Below are positions 8,344 to 17,283 of a DNA stretch of 64,000 nucleotides, one piece after another (the first letter of the stretch is position 1; every line of letters begins with the position of its first letter). Source of the stretch: Hyphomicrobiales bacterium (GTDB lineage Bacteria; Pseudomonadota; Alphaproteobacteria; Rhizobiales; Beijerinckiaceae); the NCBI GenBank assembly GCA_003963405.1, contig RXIY01000016.1:1-64000 (forward strand), given 5' to 3'. The notes beneath the pieces are model-generated. The model saw only the letters and a program-made list of their open reading frames with translations. It ran no database searches and was not told where the DNA came from. The translations under genes were made by a program, and so were the position numbers.

Positions 8344-9225
8344 ATGAGCGACGCGATTCTTCTCGAGGCAGACGGCGACCGCGCCGAAATTTCTCCTTTT
8401 GGGGCAGAGCTTTCCGCCTGGCGGGCGGATGGCGTGGACATGATCTGGGCGAAGGACCCGAAGATCTGGGACCAGACCGCGCCTGTTCTTTTCCCCGTCG
8501 TGGGCTGGACGCGCGACGGGCGCGTCACCGTCGAGGGCAAGACCTATCCGCTGGCGCTCCACGGCTTCGCCTGGAAAAAATGTTTCGAGATCGCGGAGAG
8601 GCGTCCCGATTATCTGCGGCTCGTGCTGCTGGACGACGCCGAGACCCATGCGCTCTATCCGTTCGCCTTTCGGTTCGAAGTCGAGTTCCAGCTCCGCAAG
8701 GGCGCGCTGGACAATAATCTCATCGTCACGAACACGGACCCGCGGCCCCTGCCCTACGCCTGCGGCCTGCATCCCGCCTTCCGCTGGCCCCTCGCCGGCT
8801 CGGGCGCCGAGCACGCCATCATTTTCGAGAAGCCGGAAAATCCCGATGTGCCGATCATCGGACCGGGCGGCCTCTTCTCGAAGCCTGCGCGCCGAACTCC
8901 GCTCGAAGGGAACCGCCTGCCGCTCGAGCCGAAGATGTTCGCCCGCGACGCCTTGTGCTTCCTGAATATCGACAGCCGAAGCCTCGTCTTCGACAATGGG
9001 GCCGGCGCGCGGCTGAAAGTGACGCTCGACGACTTCCCCCATGTTGGCTTCTGGACGCTGCCGCCGGCGCCCTACCTCTGTATCGAACCCTGGACCGGAT
9101 ATGGCGACCCGGAGGATTTTCACGGCGATCTGTACCAGAAGCCCTCCATGCGTATTCTCGCGCCTGGGGCCCGGGCGCGGCACGGCGCGCGTTTTGCCTT
9201 TGAGCGCAACCCCGCTTCCGGTTAG
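8344..9225 (+). CDS. Aldose 1-epimerase family protein
   Basis: A galactose-mutarotase-like beta-sandwich protein (about 293 residues) resembling the LacX/YeaD branch. Conserved parts include GAELSAWRADGVDMIW near the N-terminus, LHGFAWKKCFEI with a candidate catalytic His, YACGLHPAFRWPL with the second His, and LCIEPWTGYGD with the catalytic Glu/Asp region near the end. The probable role is interconversion of sugar anomers in the cytoplasm, but the exact substrate cannot be read from sequence. The ATG at 8344 follows an AAGG; an in-frame ATG at 8314 is less likely. cysK follows after 36 bases. Confidence 0.85.
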   Translation: MSDAILLEADGDRAEISPFGAELSAWRADGVDMIWAKDPKIWDQTAPVLFPVVGWTRDGRVTVEGKTYPLALHGFAWKKCFEIAERRPDYLRLVLLDDAETHALYPFAFRFEVEFQLRKGALDNNLIVTNTDPRPLPYACGLHPAFRWPLAGSGAEHAIIFEKPENPDVPIIGPGGLFSKPARRTPLEGNRLPLEPKMFARDALCFLNIDSRSLVFDNGAGARLKVTLDDFPHVGFWTLPPAPYLCIEPWTGYGDPEDFHGDLYQKPSMRILAPGARARHGARFAFERNPASG

Positions 9226-9261
9226 GAAATGAGATCGTTCCACATCGGGGAATCGCTTTTC

Positions 9262-10293
9262 ATGACCATCGCCGCCAGCGTTATCGAGGCCATTGGCCGC
9301 ACGCCGCTGATCGAATTGCGCGCCGCGTCCAAGGCCACGGGTTGCCGCATCCTCGGCAAGGCGGAGTTCATGAATCCCGGCGGCTCGGTCAAGGATCGCG
9401 CCGCCCTCTTCATCGTGCAGGACGCCATCGCGAAGGGCGCGCTGAAGCCAGGCGGCGTCATCGTCGAGGGCACGGCGGGAAATACCGGCATCGGCCTCGC
9501 CCTCGTCGCCAACGCCATGGGCTTTCGCACGGTCATCGTCATCCCGGAGACCCAGAGCCAGGAAAAGAAGGACATGCTGCGGCTTCAGGGCGCGCAGCTC
9601 GTCGAGGTGCCGGCCGTCCCCTACGCCAATCCCAATAATTACGTGAAGGTCTCCGGCCGCCTTGCCGAGCGGCTGGCGAAGGAAGACCCGGCGGGGGCCG
9701 TCTGGGCCAATCAGTTCGACAATGTCGCCAACCGCGAGGCGCATATCGTCACGACCGGCCCGGAGATTTACGAGGAGCTCGGCGGCAAGGTCGACGGCTT
9801 CATCTGCGCCTGCGGGACGGGCGGGACGCTCGCGGGCGTCGGCATGGCGCTGAAGGCGCGCAATCCGGCGATCCGGATCGGCTTGGCCGACCCCTTCGGC
9901 GCGGCCCTGTATTCTTATTATACCAGCGGCGTGCTGAAGGCCGAGGGCTCCTCCATCACGGAAGGGATCGGTCAGGGCCGCATCACCGCCAATCTCGAAG
10001 ACGCGCCGATCGACGTCGCCTATCAGATCCCCGACAGCGAGGCGCTCGACATCGTCTTCGCCCTCGCCGAGGAGGAAGGGCTGCTGCTCGGCGGCTCGTC
10101 GGGAATCAATGTAGCGGGCGCCATCCGCCTCGCCCGCGACCTCGGCCCCGGCCACACCATCGTGACGATCCTCTGCGACGGCGGCGCCCGCTACGCCTCG
10201 AAACTCTTCAACGTCGCCTTCCTGCGCAGCCAGAACCTGCCGACGCCGAAATGGCTGGAGAGGCAGGTCGCGATCGATCCGGGTTTCGTCTGA
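9262..10293 (+). CDS. cysK: Cysteine synthase A (O-acetylserine sulfhydrylase)
   Basis: A PLP enzyme of fold type II that makes cysteine from O-acetylserine and sulfide. The PLP lysine is in NPGGSVKDRAA, the phosphate-binding glycine loop of the family is CGTGGTLAGVG, and the substrate loop reads EGTAGNTGIGL. This differs from the TSGNTG of classical CysK, a variant I associate with a second rhizobial paralog, so the acceptor could differ slightly. At 343 residues it is slightly long because of a C-terminal extension. I take the ATG at 9262; an upstream ATG at 9229 has its only AGGA two bases away. Confidence 0.88.
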   Translation: MTIAASVIEAIGRTPLIELRAASKATGCRILGKAEFMNPGGSVKDRAALFIVQDAIAKGALKPGGVIVEGTAGNTGIGLALVANAMGFRTVIVIPETQSQEKKDMLRLQGAQLVEVPAVPYANPNNYVKVSGRLAERLAKEDPAGAVWANQFDNVANREAHIVTTGPEIYEELGGKVDGFICACGTGGTLAGVGMALKARNPAIRIGLADPFGAALYSYYTSGVLKAEGSSITEGIGQGRITANLEDAPIDVAYQIPDSEALDIVFALAEEEGLLLGGSSGINVAGAIRLARDLGPGHTIVTILCDGGARYASKLFNVAFLRSQNLPTPKWLERQVAIDPGFV

Positions 10294-10315
10294 TCTCGGC
10301 TCCTCCCGGTCTGGC

Positions 10316-10930
10316 TCAGTCGGGCCGAGCCATCATTTCCCGCGCCTGCGCCACATCTTCCGGCTCGTTCACATTGAAGAACGGGTCGCGCGGCGCGACG
10401 GGCCAGTCTGCCGTTACATTCGGGTAGCGCGCGATGAAGGCCGAGACCTTGCGGACGCCCTCCTCCACCAGCGCCCGGCGCAGTTCCTCGCGCAGCGCGA
10501 CGGGCCAGAGCGCCACCGCGTGATGGACCCGCCCGCCAGACGCCGCGACGGCGATCCGCGCCCCGGCGGCGTCGCGGGCCGCGTCGAGACGCTCGACGAG
10601 ATCGGCGGGCAGGAAAGGCGTATCGGCGGGGGCGCTGAGAATGTCCGTCACGTCCGGCCAGTGGGCGCGCGCGTAATCCAGTCCCGCCAGCACACCGGCG
10701 AGCGGGCCGGCGAATCCCTCGACGCTGTCGGAAACGACCGGCAGGCCGAAGGCGGAAAAGCGCGCTGGGTCGCCATTGGCGTTGAGAACAAGGCCGGCGC
10801 ATTGCGGGCCGAGCCGCTCGATGGCGTGGGTGAGAATGGGGCGACCACCGAGCTCGAGAAGCGGCTTGTCGCCGCCGCCCATCCTGCGCGCCAGCCCGCC
10901 CGCGAGAAGAACGCCGCCACAATGCCGCAT
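10316..10930 (-). CDS. mobA: Molybdenum cofactor guanylyltransferase
   Basis: Transfers GMP to molybdopterin to form the guanine dinucleotide cofactor used by DMSO-reductase-type enzymes. The nucleotide-binding motif GVLLAGGLARRMGGGDKPLL opens the protein, and DILSAPADTPFLPADLV is the metal-binding acidic region. Length (204 residues) is normal. It is convergent with cysK and isolated from the moaD-moaE pair some 6 kb away. Both sets imply the organism makes molybdoenzymes. Confidence 0.93.
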   Translation of the reverse strand: MRHCGGVLLAGGLARRMGGGDKPLLELGGRPILTHAIERLGPQCAGLVLNANGDPARFSAFGLPVVSDSVEGFAGPLAGVLAGLDYARAHWPDVTDILSAPADTPFLPADLVERLDAARDAAGARIAVAASGGRVHHAVALWPVALREELRRALVEEGVRKVSAFIARYPNVTADWPVAPRDPFFNVNEPEDVAQAREMMARPD

Positions 10931-11006
10931 GGTCTCAGCCGCCCTTGCAAGAAAAGCCCCGAGGGTCGATCTACCTCAAAGCACGGTTTTACGGAAAGGA
11001 GCTTTC

Positions 11007-11390
11007 ATGCTGTCTCGTCGCGCCCTTCTCGCCTCCCTCGCCTTTCTCGGCTCGCTTACGGCCGCCCTCGCCGCCGAGAAGCCCTTTACGCAGGAGGCGC
11101 TCGCGGCCGCGCAGGGCGCCGGCAAGCCCATCATCGTCCATGTCTATGCGCCCTGGTGCCCGACCTGCCGGGCGCAGGAGCCAATTCTTCACAAGCTTGA
11201 ATCCGAGCCGAAATTCGCGGGCGCGGAGGCGTTTCGCGTCGATTTCGACGGGCAGAAGGACGCGGTTCGGGCGCTGAAGGCGAGCGCGCAAAGCACCATC
11301 ATCGTCTTCAAGGGCGCCAAGGAGGTCGGCCGCTCGGTGGGCGAGACGAATCCAAAGGCCATCGCCGATCTGATCGACAAGGCGCTTTGA
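11007..11390 (+). CDS. Secreted thioredoxin-fold protein
   Basis: A 127-residue protein with a signal sequence (LLASLAFLGSLTAALAAE) and a thioredoxin fold whose active site is APWCPTCR. It likely works in the periplasm as a disulfide reductase. The ATG at 11007 has AAAGGA seven bases upstream. A CcdA-like membrane protein begins one base after the stop codon, so the two are translationally close and probably form an electron relay: CcdA-like carrier in the membrane, this thioredoxin as acceptor (inference from context and family knowledge). Confidence 0.85.
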   Translation: MLSRRALLASLAFLGSLTAALAAEKPFTQEALAAAQGAGKPIIVHVYAPWCPTCRAQEPILHKLESEPKFAGAEAFRVDFDGQKDAVRALKASAQSTIIVFKGAKEVGRSVGETNPKAIADLIDKAL

Positions 11391-11391
11391 G

Positions 11392-12114
11392 GTGAGCGCC
11401 GGCGCCCTCGGCCTCGCTTTTGTCGCCGGGCTGCTCTCGGCACTCTCCCCTTGCGTGCTGCCGCTGCTGCCGCTCGTTCTCGGCGCGGCGGCGGCCGAAC
11501 ACAAATGGGCGCCGGCCCTGCTCGCACTCGGCGTCGCGCTGTCCTTTGTCGTCATTGGTCTTTTCGTGGCGACAATCGGCTTTTCCATCGGGCTCGACGC
11601 GGGCGTATTCCGCACCGTCGCGGCGGCGCTGATGATGGCTGTCGGCGTCATTCTGCTTTTCCCCGCCCTGCAGGCGCGCGTCGCGGCGGCGGGCGGGCCG
11701 CTGAGCGATCGCCTGAACGCCGCTTTCGGCGGGGGGCCATCTCGCGGGCTTTTCGGACAATTTACCGTCGGTCTTCTACTCGGAGCGGTGTGGAGCCCCT
11801 GCGTCGGCCCGACGCTCGGCGCCGCCTCCGTGCTGGCGGCGCGGGGCGAGGATCTCATCGCCGTCGCTGTGACCATGGGCGTCTTCGGCGCCGGCGCCGC
11901 CGCGCCCCTGCTCCTTCTCGGCCTTCTGTCGCGCAAGGCGTTCATGCACTGGCGAGATTCGCTGCTTGCGGCCTCCAAGCGCATGAAACAGGCGCTGGGG
12001 CTCGTCTTCCTGGCGCTCGGCCTGCTCGTCATCAGCGGCGCGGACAAATCTCTCGAAACCGTACTGGTCTCCGCCTCGCCCGAATGGCTCACGCAGCTGA
12101 CGACGCGCTTCTGA
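11392..12114 (+). CDS. CcdA/DsbD-type transmembrane thiol-electron carrier
   Basis: A 240-residue protein made of about six hydrophobic helices. It carries the paired cysteines typical of CcdA in equivalent contexts: SALSPCVLPLLPL in the first helix and AVWSPCVGPTLGA in the fourth. CcdA proteins move reducing equivalents from cytosolic thioredoxin across the inner membrane, commonly for cytochrome c maturation or disulfide repair. The start is a GTG one base after the thioredoxin stop. No cytochrome c genes are adjacent, so its precise client is the preceding thioredoxin at best. Confidence 0.85.
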   Translation: MSAGALGLAFVAGLLSALSPCVLPLLPLVLGAAAAEHKWAPALLALGVALSFVVIGLFVATIGFSIGLDAGVFRTVAAALMMAVGVILLFPALQARVAAAGGPLSDRLNAAFGGGPSRGLFGQFTVGLLLGAVWSPCVGPTLGAASVLAARGEDLIAVAVTMGVFGAGAAAPLLLLGLLSRKAFMHWRDSLLAASKRMKQALGLVFLALGLLVISGADKSLETVLVSASPEWLTQLTTRF

Positions 12115-12165
12115 ACGGCCGTTGACCCCCCGTTTCAAATCGTATCGCCCTAAGGGCTTGGTCCT

Positions 12166-12180
12166 TTAGCCAAAAATTAA
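12166..12180. promoter_or_regulatory. CtrA-type box upstream of sciP
   Basis: TTAG-CCAAAAA-TTAA matches the CtrA recognition pattern TTAA-N7-TTAA with one deviation. It lies 57 bases before the sciP start codon, in the only AT-rich stretch of the gap. In Caulobacter, sciP is transcribed under CtrA control, which supports the reading. Binding itself is not shown by sequence. Confidence 0.6.
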
Positions 12181-12237
12181 AAGCGGCCGCGCTACAAAGT
12201 GGCCACTGTGTTGTTGTACGGTATGTGAGTTGACAAA

Positions 12238-12513
12238 ATGACCGAGACGCATCGTCCGCGTGTCAAATATGTAATTGGACCCGACGGCAGCCCCCTGACC
12301 ATCGCGGATCTTCCCCCGCCGACGACAAAGCGCTGGGTCATTCGCCGCAAAGCGGAAGTTGTCGCCGCCGTGCGCGGCGGGCTTCTCTCCCTCGACGAGG
12401 CATGCAGCCGCTACACGCTCACGGTCGACGAATTTCTGAGCTGGCAAATTTCAATCGATCAGCACGGCCTCGCCGGCCTGCGCACCACCCGCCTCCAGCA
12501 ATATCGACTTTAA
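12238..12513 (+). CDS. sciP: SciP-family (DUF1153) cell-cycle regulator
   Basis: A 91-residue helix-turn-helix protein. The sequence KRWVIRRKAEVVAAVRGGLL and the downstream LDEACSRYTLTVDEFLSW are the DUF1153 core. In Caulobacter SciP binds DNA and CtrA and dampens CtrA-activated transcription in G1 cells. The protein is full length. A CtrA-like box sits 57 bases upstream, consistent with a feedback loop. It is monocistronic, with non-coding sequence on both sides. The gene name rests on family identity, not on experiment in this organism. Confidence 0.92.
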   Translation: MTETHRPRVKYVIGPDGSPLTIADLPPPTTKRWVIRRKAEVVAAVRGGLLSLDEACSRYTLTVDEFLSWQISIDQHGLAGLRTTRLQQYRL

Positions 12514-12672
12514 AAAATCTCCCATACGCCTCGGTCTATCGGGCCAGCCAAGCCCCTCCCTCTCTCGGGGTGGGTGGCCCCCCGCGGCGTCGCGCTCGCA
12601 GGGTTTGAGTTTCTTGCGCCTCGCGGATCGCGCCGGCAGCCCTGACGGCGCCCCGCGCGCGCCGATTCCCCG

Positions 12673-13668
12673 CTATGCGGGCGGCGGTTCTTCCGTCTCG
12701 CCTTCGACCGCGTGTCGCAATTTTTCGATCAGCTTCTTGCGCTCGAAAAGCGCCACCACGACGAGGGCCGCGAGAAGCGGGATGATAAGGTAGAACAGGC
12801 GCCAGACAAGAAGCGCGGCCAGAACCTGGAGACGCGGCACCTCGGGCATCAGATTGATGAAGATGAGCTCAAAGATGCCGAGGCCGCCCGGCGCGTGGGA
12901 GACCAGCGCCGCCGAGAAGGACAAAAGGAAGGCGCCGAGCACGACGACATAGCCGGGGTTCCCCTGCTCCGGCAGCGCGAAATAGATGATGCCCGCCGCG
13001 CCGATAAGTTCCAGCGGCGCCGCGAAGAGTTGGCGCACCATGATGTCGGGGCGCGGGTAAAGGATCTCGAAGCGGCCCAGCCGGAAGGGCCGAAAATGCA
13101 TCAGCGAGCCCGCGACATAAAGCGCCACGAAGCCGAGGCAGATGAGCCCCACCGTGCGCGCCGTATGCGGATGGGTGAAAACATCCGGCAGGAAGCCAGC
13201 GAGGCGCTGCATCATGCCCGGATCGTAGGTCAGCAGAACGCCGCCGAGGAGAACATTGCCGAAGGCGAAGGTATAGGAGCACAGCACCACCAGCGCGGCG
13301 ACCTGCGTCGCGGACAGGCCCTTGGTGGAATAGGCGCGATAGCGCACCATCGCGCCCGAAAAGACGCTGGCCCCGATATTGTGCGACAGCGCATAAGTGG
13401 TGAAGGAGCACATCGAGATGAACATCCAGGAGATGTGCTTTACCCCGAGATGCAGCAGCGCGATCCGGTCGTACCAGGCGAGCGCCGCATAAGCGACGAG
13501 CGTGGAGAGGAAGGCGAAGAGATAATCGGTCGGCGGTATGGCCTTGAGATTGGCCCAGACTTCGGTCCCCACCGACTCGCCCTGAAACTCATGGTAGAGC
13601 AGGTAAAAGGAGCCGACGACCGCAAGCAGCCCGACCACGGGCCAGAAATATTCCGCCAGTTTTCTCAT
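12673..13668 (-). CDS. Flippase-like integral membrane protein (MprF transmembrane / UPF0104 type)
   Basis: A 331-residue protein with about eight hydrophobic segments. It contains the signature SHAPGGLGIFELIF near residues 283-296, found in the lysylphosphatidylglycerol synthase transmembrane region and in UPF0104 proteins. The catalytic synthetase domain of MprF is absent, so the protein probably moves or binds lipids rather than aminoacylating them (inference). It is a single gene divergent from the Yip1 gene. A Pro/Glu-rich tail (GETEEPPPA) closes the protein. Confidence 0.75.
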   Translation of the reverse strand: MRKLAEYFWPVVGLLAVVGSFYLLYHEFQGESVGTEVWANLKAIPPTDYLFAFLSTLVAYAALAWYDRIALLHLGVKHISWMFISMCSFTTYALSHNIGASVFSGAMVRYRAYSTKGLSATQVAALVVLCSYTFAFGNVLLGGVLLTYDPGMMQRLAGFLPDVFTHPHTARTVGLICLGFVALYVAGSLMHFRPFRLGRFEILYPRPDIMVRQLFAAPLELIGAAGIIYFALPEQGNPGYVVVLGAFLLSFSAALVSHAPGGLGIFELIFINLMPEVPRLQVLAALLVWRLFYLIIPLLAALVVVALFERKKLIEKLRHAVEGETEEPPPA

Positions 13669-13839
13669 GGAGCCTGTCGCGTTAGACCTATCGGGCGAGC
13701 TTAGAAAGCGAGGCCGCTACTGGCCTGTTCCCTCCCTCGCATGTAAGAGGTCCGCGAGCAAGCGCCAAGTGCCGCCGCATGGTGCATCGGCGCCGTGGGG
13801 AGCGACAAAAAAGTCCTGAAAACCAACCGGATGGACGCC

Positions 13840-14406
13840 ATGAAGGATCTGATTTCGCGGGTCAAGGGCTTGATCCTCTCTCCCCAGAAGGAATGGGAGA
13901 CCATCGAGACGGAACGAACATCCGTCCTGAGCCTTTACCGGGGGTATATTGTCATTCTCGCGGCGATCCCGCCTTTCGCGAGCTTTCTTGGCGCATGGTT
14001 CTTCGGCATGCGCGGGCTGCATCCGACATTTACGGCCGGCCTCTTTCGCGCCGCCGTGCAGTATCTGCTGAGCCTACCGGCGCTGTTCGCCGTCGCTTTC
14101 GTGATCTCGATGGCCGCGCCCTTTTTCGACGGCAAGAGCGACGACCGCCGCGCGCTGGCGCTCGCCGCCTACTCCTATACGCCCGCCTGGCTGGCGGCCG
14201 CCTTTGGCCTGGTGCCCGGCCTTCGCTTCCTCGACGTGCTCGGCTTCTACGGCATTTATGTTTTCTCGCTCGGCCTCAACCGCATGATGCGCGTGCCGAA
14301 GGATAATCTTGACGTGTTCACCCTGGTTGCGCTGTTCCTCACCGTAGCCATGGGCGCGCTGCACGCCTGGATCGTCTCGACGATCGCGCCGCAACAACTG
14401 ATCTGA
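13840..14406 (+). CDS. Yip1-domain membrane protein
   Basis: A 188-residue protein with a short cytosolic start (MKDLISRVKGLILSPQKEWE) that matches the usual opening of bacterial Yip1 proteins, followed by about five hydrophobic helices. Function is unknown in bacteria. I prefer the ATG at 13840; a GTG at 13795 and an ATG at 13831 are in frame but lack a clear ribosome site. The stop at 14406 almost touches the convergent kinase gene that ends at 14408. Confidence 0.78.
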   Translation: MKDLISRVKGLILSPQKEWETIETERTSVLSLYRGYIVILAAIPPFASFLGAWFFGMRGLHPTFTAGLFRAAVQYLLSLPALFAVAFVISMAAPFFDGKSDDRRALALAAYSYTPAWLAAAFGLVPGLRFLDVLGFYGIYVFSLGLNRMMRVPKDNLDVFTLVALFLTVAMGALHAWIVSTIAPQQLI

Positions 14407-14407
14407 G

Positions 14408-16519
14408 CTAACAGGCCCGCGCGAAGGACAGCGCCTTTTTGATATCCTCCAGGGAGGCGGGCTTCGTCATGTGGAGGTCGAAACCCGCCTCGCGTGTGCG
14501 GCGGCGCGTCTCCTCGCCGCCCCATCCCGTGAGCGCGACGAGGGTCGCCGCCTTGCCCGCAGGGCTCGACCGCAGGCGGCGGGCGGTCTCGAAACCATCG
14601 AGGCCCGGCATTCCGAGATCGAGAAAGACGAGGCCGGGCAAAAAACTTTCGAAAGCCTCGATCCCTCGCGCGCCGTCATTTGCGGCGCGGACCTTCGCGC
14701 CCATGGCGCGCAGCAGCATGGACATGCTGAGCGCCGCATCTTCATTGTCGTCGATGACAAGCACGCGCTCTGGCGCCGGGGGGACTTCCCCGACGCCCAC
14801 GTCCGTCGCCGCGCGCGCCGCGCCCTGCGCCAGTAAAGGCAGACGTAGAACGAAGCGGCTGCCCTGCCCGGGCCCGGCGCTCTCCGCCGTCGCGTCCCCG
14901 CCATGCATGGCGACCAGCGAGCGCACCAGCGCCAGGCCGATGCCCAGCCCCCCTTGCGCGCGGTCGCGGGTGCGGTCGACCTGGGCAAAAAGTTCGAACA
15001 CATGCGGCAGCAAATCTGGCGGAATGCCGACGCCCGTATCGGTGACGCTCACCACCGCCTCGGCGCCGGACGCGTAAGCCTCGACCTCTACCCGCCCGCC
15101 GGGCTCGGTATATTTCGCGGCGTTGTTGAGAAGGTTGCAAATGACCTGCGTCAACCGAACCGGATCCCCCTCGACGTGAAGCGGCTGCTCCGGCGGCCGG
15201 ACCATCAAGGCGATCCGGCTGGCGTCCAGAAAGGGCTCGCTCGCCTCGATGGCCTGCCGGATGACCTCGGCGATGTCGAGCGGCTCCAACTTCAGCTCGA
15301 TCTTGCCGCTGCGGATGCGCGAAACCTCCATCAGATCGTCGACCAGCCGGACGATATGGTCGACCTGTCGCTCCATCATCTCCTGAACCCGGGGCGCCTT
15401 GGGGTCTCCCCCATCGAGCCTGCGCAAGAGCTGGAGGCCGCTGCGAATTGGCGCGAGCGGATTGCGCAGTTCATGCGCCAAGGTCGCCAGGTACTCGTCT
15501 TTCCGCCGGGCGGCGTCTCGCAACGCCTGCTCCATCTTGAGCCGCTCCATCGCCATGGCGACAAGATGGCTCACTGCCTGCATGACTTCGATTTCGTCGA
15601 GCGTGAATGTCGGCCGCGATTTGGCGCCGAAGGAGAGCGTGCCGATGAGCTTGCGCTGTGACATCAGGGGGTGGCAGCAATAGGCCTGGACGCCATAGGA
15701 TTTCACGAGCGCCGTGCGCACATCCTCCTCGCAGGAAATGTGCTCGGCGACGATGCGCTCCCGATCGCGCGCGACGCAGCCGCAAACGGCGACGCCGAAA
15801 TCCAGATTTTCGATCTCCGCGGCCTGCGCTTCCGGGATGCCGGCATAGGCATTGAGGCGGAGACGGTTCGCGCTGTCGGCGAGAACGAAATTGAAGAAGA
15901 CGTCGCAGTCGAGGAACTGCATCACCTCCGTGCAAAGTTCGGTGACCACTCCCTGGACGTCGCTCGACTGCAAGAGCCGCGCGGCCGTGTTCGAGAGAAG
16001 CTCGTTGCGGCGGACGTTCCACTGCAAGGCTTTCTCGGCCGACTTCCGGTCGGTGATGTCCTGTGTGATTCCGAAGCCGCCGATGAGATGGCCATGCTCG
16101 TCGAATTCGAGATCCGCTTTCTCGCGGACCCATTTGACGACGCCATCGACGATGATGCGATGTTCGATGTCATAGGGCTCGCCGCGCAGGGCGGCCATCC
16201 ACCTCTCATCGACATAGGCGCGATCTTCTGGATGAACGGCCTCGAGAAAGGTCTGATAGGACTGCGGCGCGTCGGGCGCCGCGCCAAAAATGCGGCTGTT
16301 TTCCTCTGACCAGGTAAGGATGTTCTGGCGTGAGTCGAGCCGCCACCAGCCGATCTGTCCGAGCTTCTGCGCGCGCGCAAAATTCTCGTAAGGCCCGATT
16401 CGCGGCGCAGGGGCGCCCTCGGACCGTCCCCTGTCGGGGTCGCCTCGACCGACAGCGCCCTCGGTCATCTCGCCCATCTTCCGCACCCGTAAGGGCATCT
16501 CCAAACCGGGAGTTTTCAT
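14408..16519 (-). CDS. Hybrid sensor histidine kinase (PAS-GAF-HisKA-HATPase-REC)
   Basis: A soluble hybrid kinase. In order: a PAS fold (about 50-160) ending in GGFGITQDITDRKSAE, a GAF domain (about 175-330), the HisKA dimerisation helix with phospho-His about 349 in LATLAHELRNPL, a HATPase with N box NLLNNAAKYTE and G boxes DTGVGIPPDL and GGLGIGLAL, and a C-terminal receiver with acceptor Asp about 634 in VFLDLGMPGLDG. No membrane helix is seen, so it senses a cytosolic signal. The start is uncertain: I chose the ATG at 16517-16519, while a TTG at 16540 and ATGs at 16477 or 16468 are alternatives. It lies 45 bases after moaE on the same strand. Confidence 0.88.
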   Translation of the reverse strand: MKTPGLEMPLRVRKMGEMTEGAVGRGDPDRGRSEGAPAPRIGPYENFARAQKLGQIGWWRLDSRQNILTWSEENSRIFGAAPDAPQSYQTFLEAVHPEDRAYVDERWMAALRGEPYDIEHRIIVDGVVKWVREKADLEFDEHGHLIGGFGITQDITDRKSAEKALQWNVRRNELLSNTAARLLQSSDVQGVVTELCTEVMQFLDCDVFFNFVLADSANRLRLNAYAGIPEAQAAEIENLDFGVAVCGCVARDRERIVAEHISCEEDVRTALVKSYGVQAYCCHPLMSQRKLIGTLSFGAKSRPTFTLDEIEVMQAVSHLVAMAMERLKMEQALRDAARRKDEYLATLAHELRNPLAPIRSGLQLLRRLDGGDPKAPRVQEMMERQVDHIVRLVDDLMEVSRIRSGKIELKLEPLDIAEVIRQAIEASEPFLDASRIALMVRPPEQPLHVEGDPVRLTQVICNLLNNAAKYTEPGGRVEVEAYASGAEAVVSVTDTGVGIPPDLLPHVFELFAQVDRTRDRAQGGLGIGLALVRSLVAMHGGDATAESAGPGQGSRFVLRLPLLAQGAARAATDVGVGEVPPAPERVLVIDDNEDAALSMSMLLRAMGAKVRAANDGARGIEAFESFLPGLVFLDLGMPGLDGFETARRLRSSPAGKAATLVALTGWGGEETRRRTREAGFDLHMTKPASLEDIKKALSFARAC

Positions 16520-16564
16520 CCGTCTGGAGGGCGCAGGCAAGCTTGGCGCTACACATGAATTGTA

Positions 16565-17032
16565 TCAGGACCGATCCGACCAGCGCGCCGCCGCAGCGTC
16601 GTCCTCGCTTTTGGCCGCCACCCAGCCGCCCTCGGAGCCATCCGTGCGCCGCTCCTTCTTCCAGAAAGGGGCGCGGGTCTTGAGATAGTCCATCATGAAT
16701 TCCGCCGCGGCAAAGGCTTCGCCCCGGTGGCGCGCCGCCGCGACGACAAGCACGATGCGCTCGCCGGGGCGGATGGAGCCGTGGCGGTGGATCACCGTGA
16801 GGCCGACGAGCGGCCAGCGCGACAACGCCTCTTGGGCGACCCGCGAAATCTCCTCCTCGGCCATTCCGGGGTAATGTTCGAGTTCGAGCGCCGCGAGCGA
16901 ACCGTCCTCGTCCCGGCACAGCCCGATGAAGGTCACGACCGCGCCGACATCCCGGCGTCCTTGCGTGAGCAGCGCCTCCTCGTGGGCGGGATCGAAATCG
17001 CCGGCCTGCACGCGAACCGTGGGAGACGCCAT
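16565..17032 (-). CDS. moaE: Molybdopterin synthase catalytic subunit
   Basis: MoaE, with thiocarboxylated MoaD, converts precursor Z to molybdopterin. Diagnostic segments are GAVVTFIGLCRDEDG, ALELEHYPGMAEEEI, VIHRHGSIRPGE and the active-site stretch PFWKKERRTDG, whose lysines are catalytic. The protein is 155 residues. Its ATG (17030-17032) shares one base with the moaD stop, as TGATG, so translation is coupled. A longer open frame upstream is an overlap with moaD. Confidence 0.95.
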   Translation of the reverse strand: MASPTVRVQAGDFDPAHEEALLTQGRRDVGAVVTFIGLCRDEDGSLAALELEHYPGMAEEEISRVAQEALSRWPLVGLTVIHRHGSIRPGERIVLVVAAARHRGEAFAAAEFMMDYLKTRAPFWKKERRTDGSEGGWVAAKSEDDAAAARWSDRS

Positions 17033-17283
17033 CAGCCGCCCGTCATCGGCGGGAAGAAGGCGATCTCGCGCGCGGCCGCGATCGGCGCGTCCGGGGCGGC
17101 GTGGGTCTTGTCGATGGCGGCGCGGATCGTTTTGGGATTGGCGAAGGCGGCGGCGTAGCCCTCGCCCCGCGCCGCGAGCCAATCCACGAGCTGGCGGACG
17201 GTTTCGACCTCGCCGGGCGGCGAAATTTCCTCTTCCGAGAGCCCGATCCGTTCGCGCACCCAGGCGAAATAGACGGCCTTCAT
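17032..17283 (-). CDS. moaD: Molybdopterin synthase sulfur carrier subunit
   Basis: An 83-residue ubiquitin-like protein (MKAVYFAWVRERIGLSEEEI) ending in the Gly-Gly tail FFPPMTGG, which carries the thiocarboxylate sulfur for MoaE. The ATG (17281-17283) overlaps the pgsA stop in an ATGA junction and the stop overlaps moaE. This makes pgsA-moaD-moaE a tight operon, a pairing I know from other Rhizobiales. Confidence 0.94.
   Translation of the reverse strand: MKAVYFAWVRERIGLSEEEISPPGEVETVRQLVDWLAARGEGYAAAFANPKTIRAAIDKTHAAPDAPIAAAREIAFFPPMTGG

Noticed and set aside
8260-10155. 631-codon minus-strand frame over the epimerase and cysK
   Set aside because: Shadow of two genes with clear family motifs on the plus strand.
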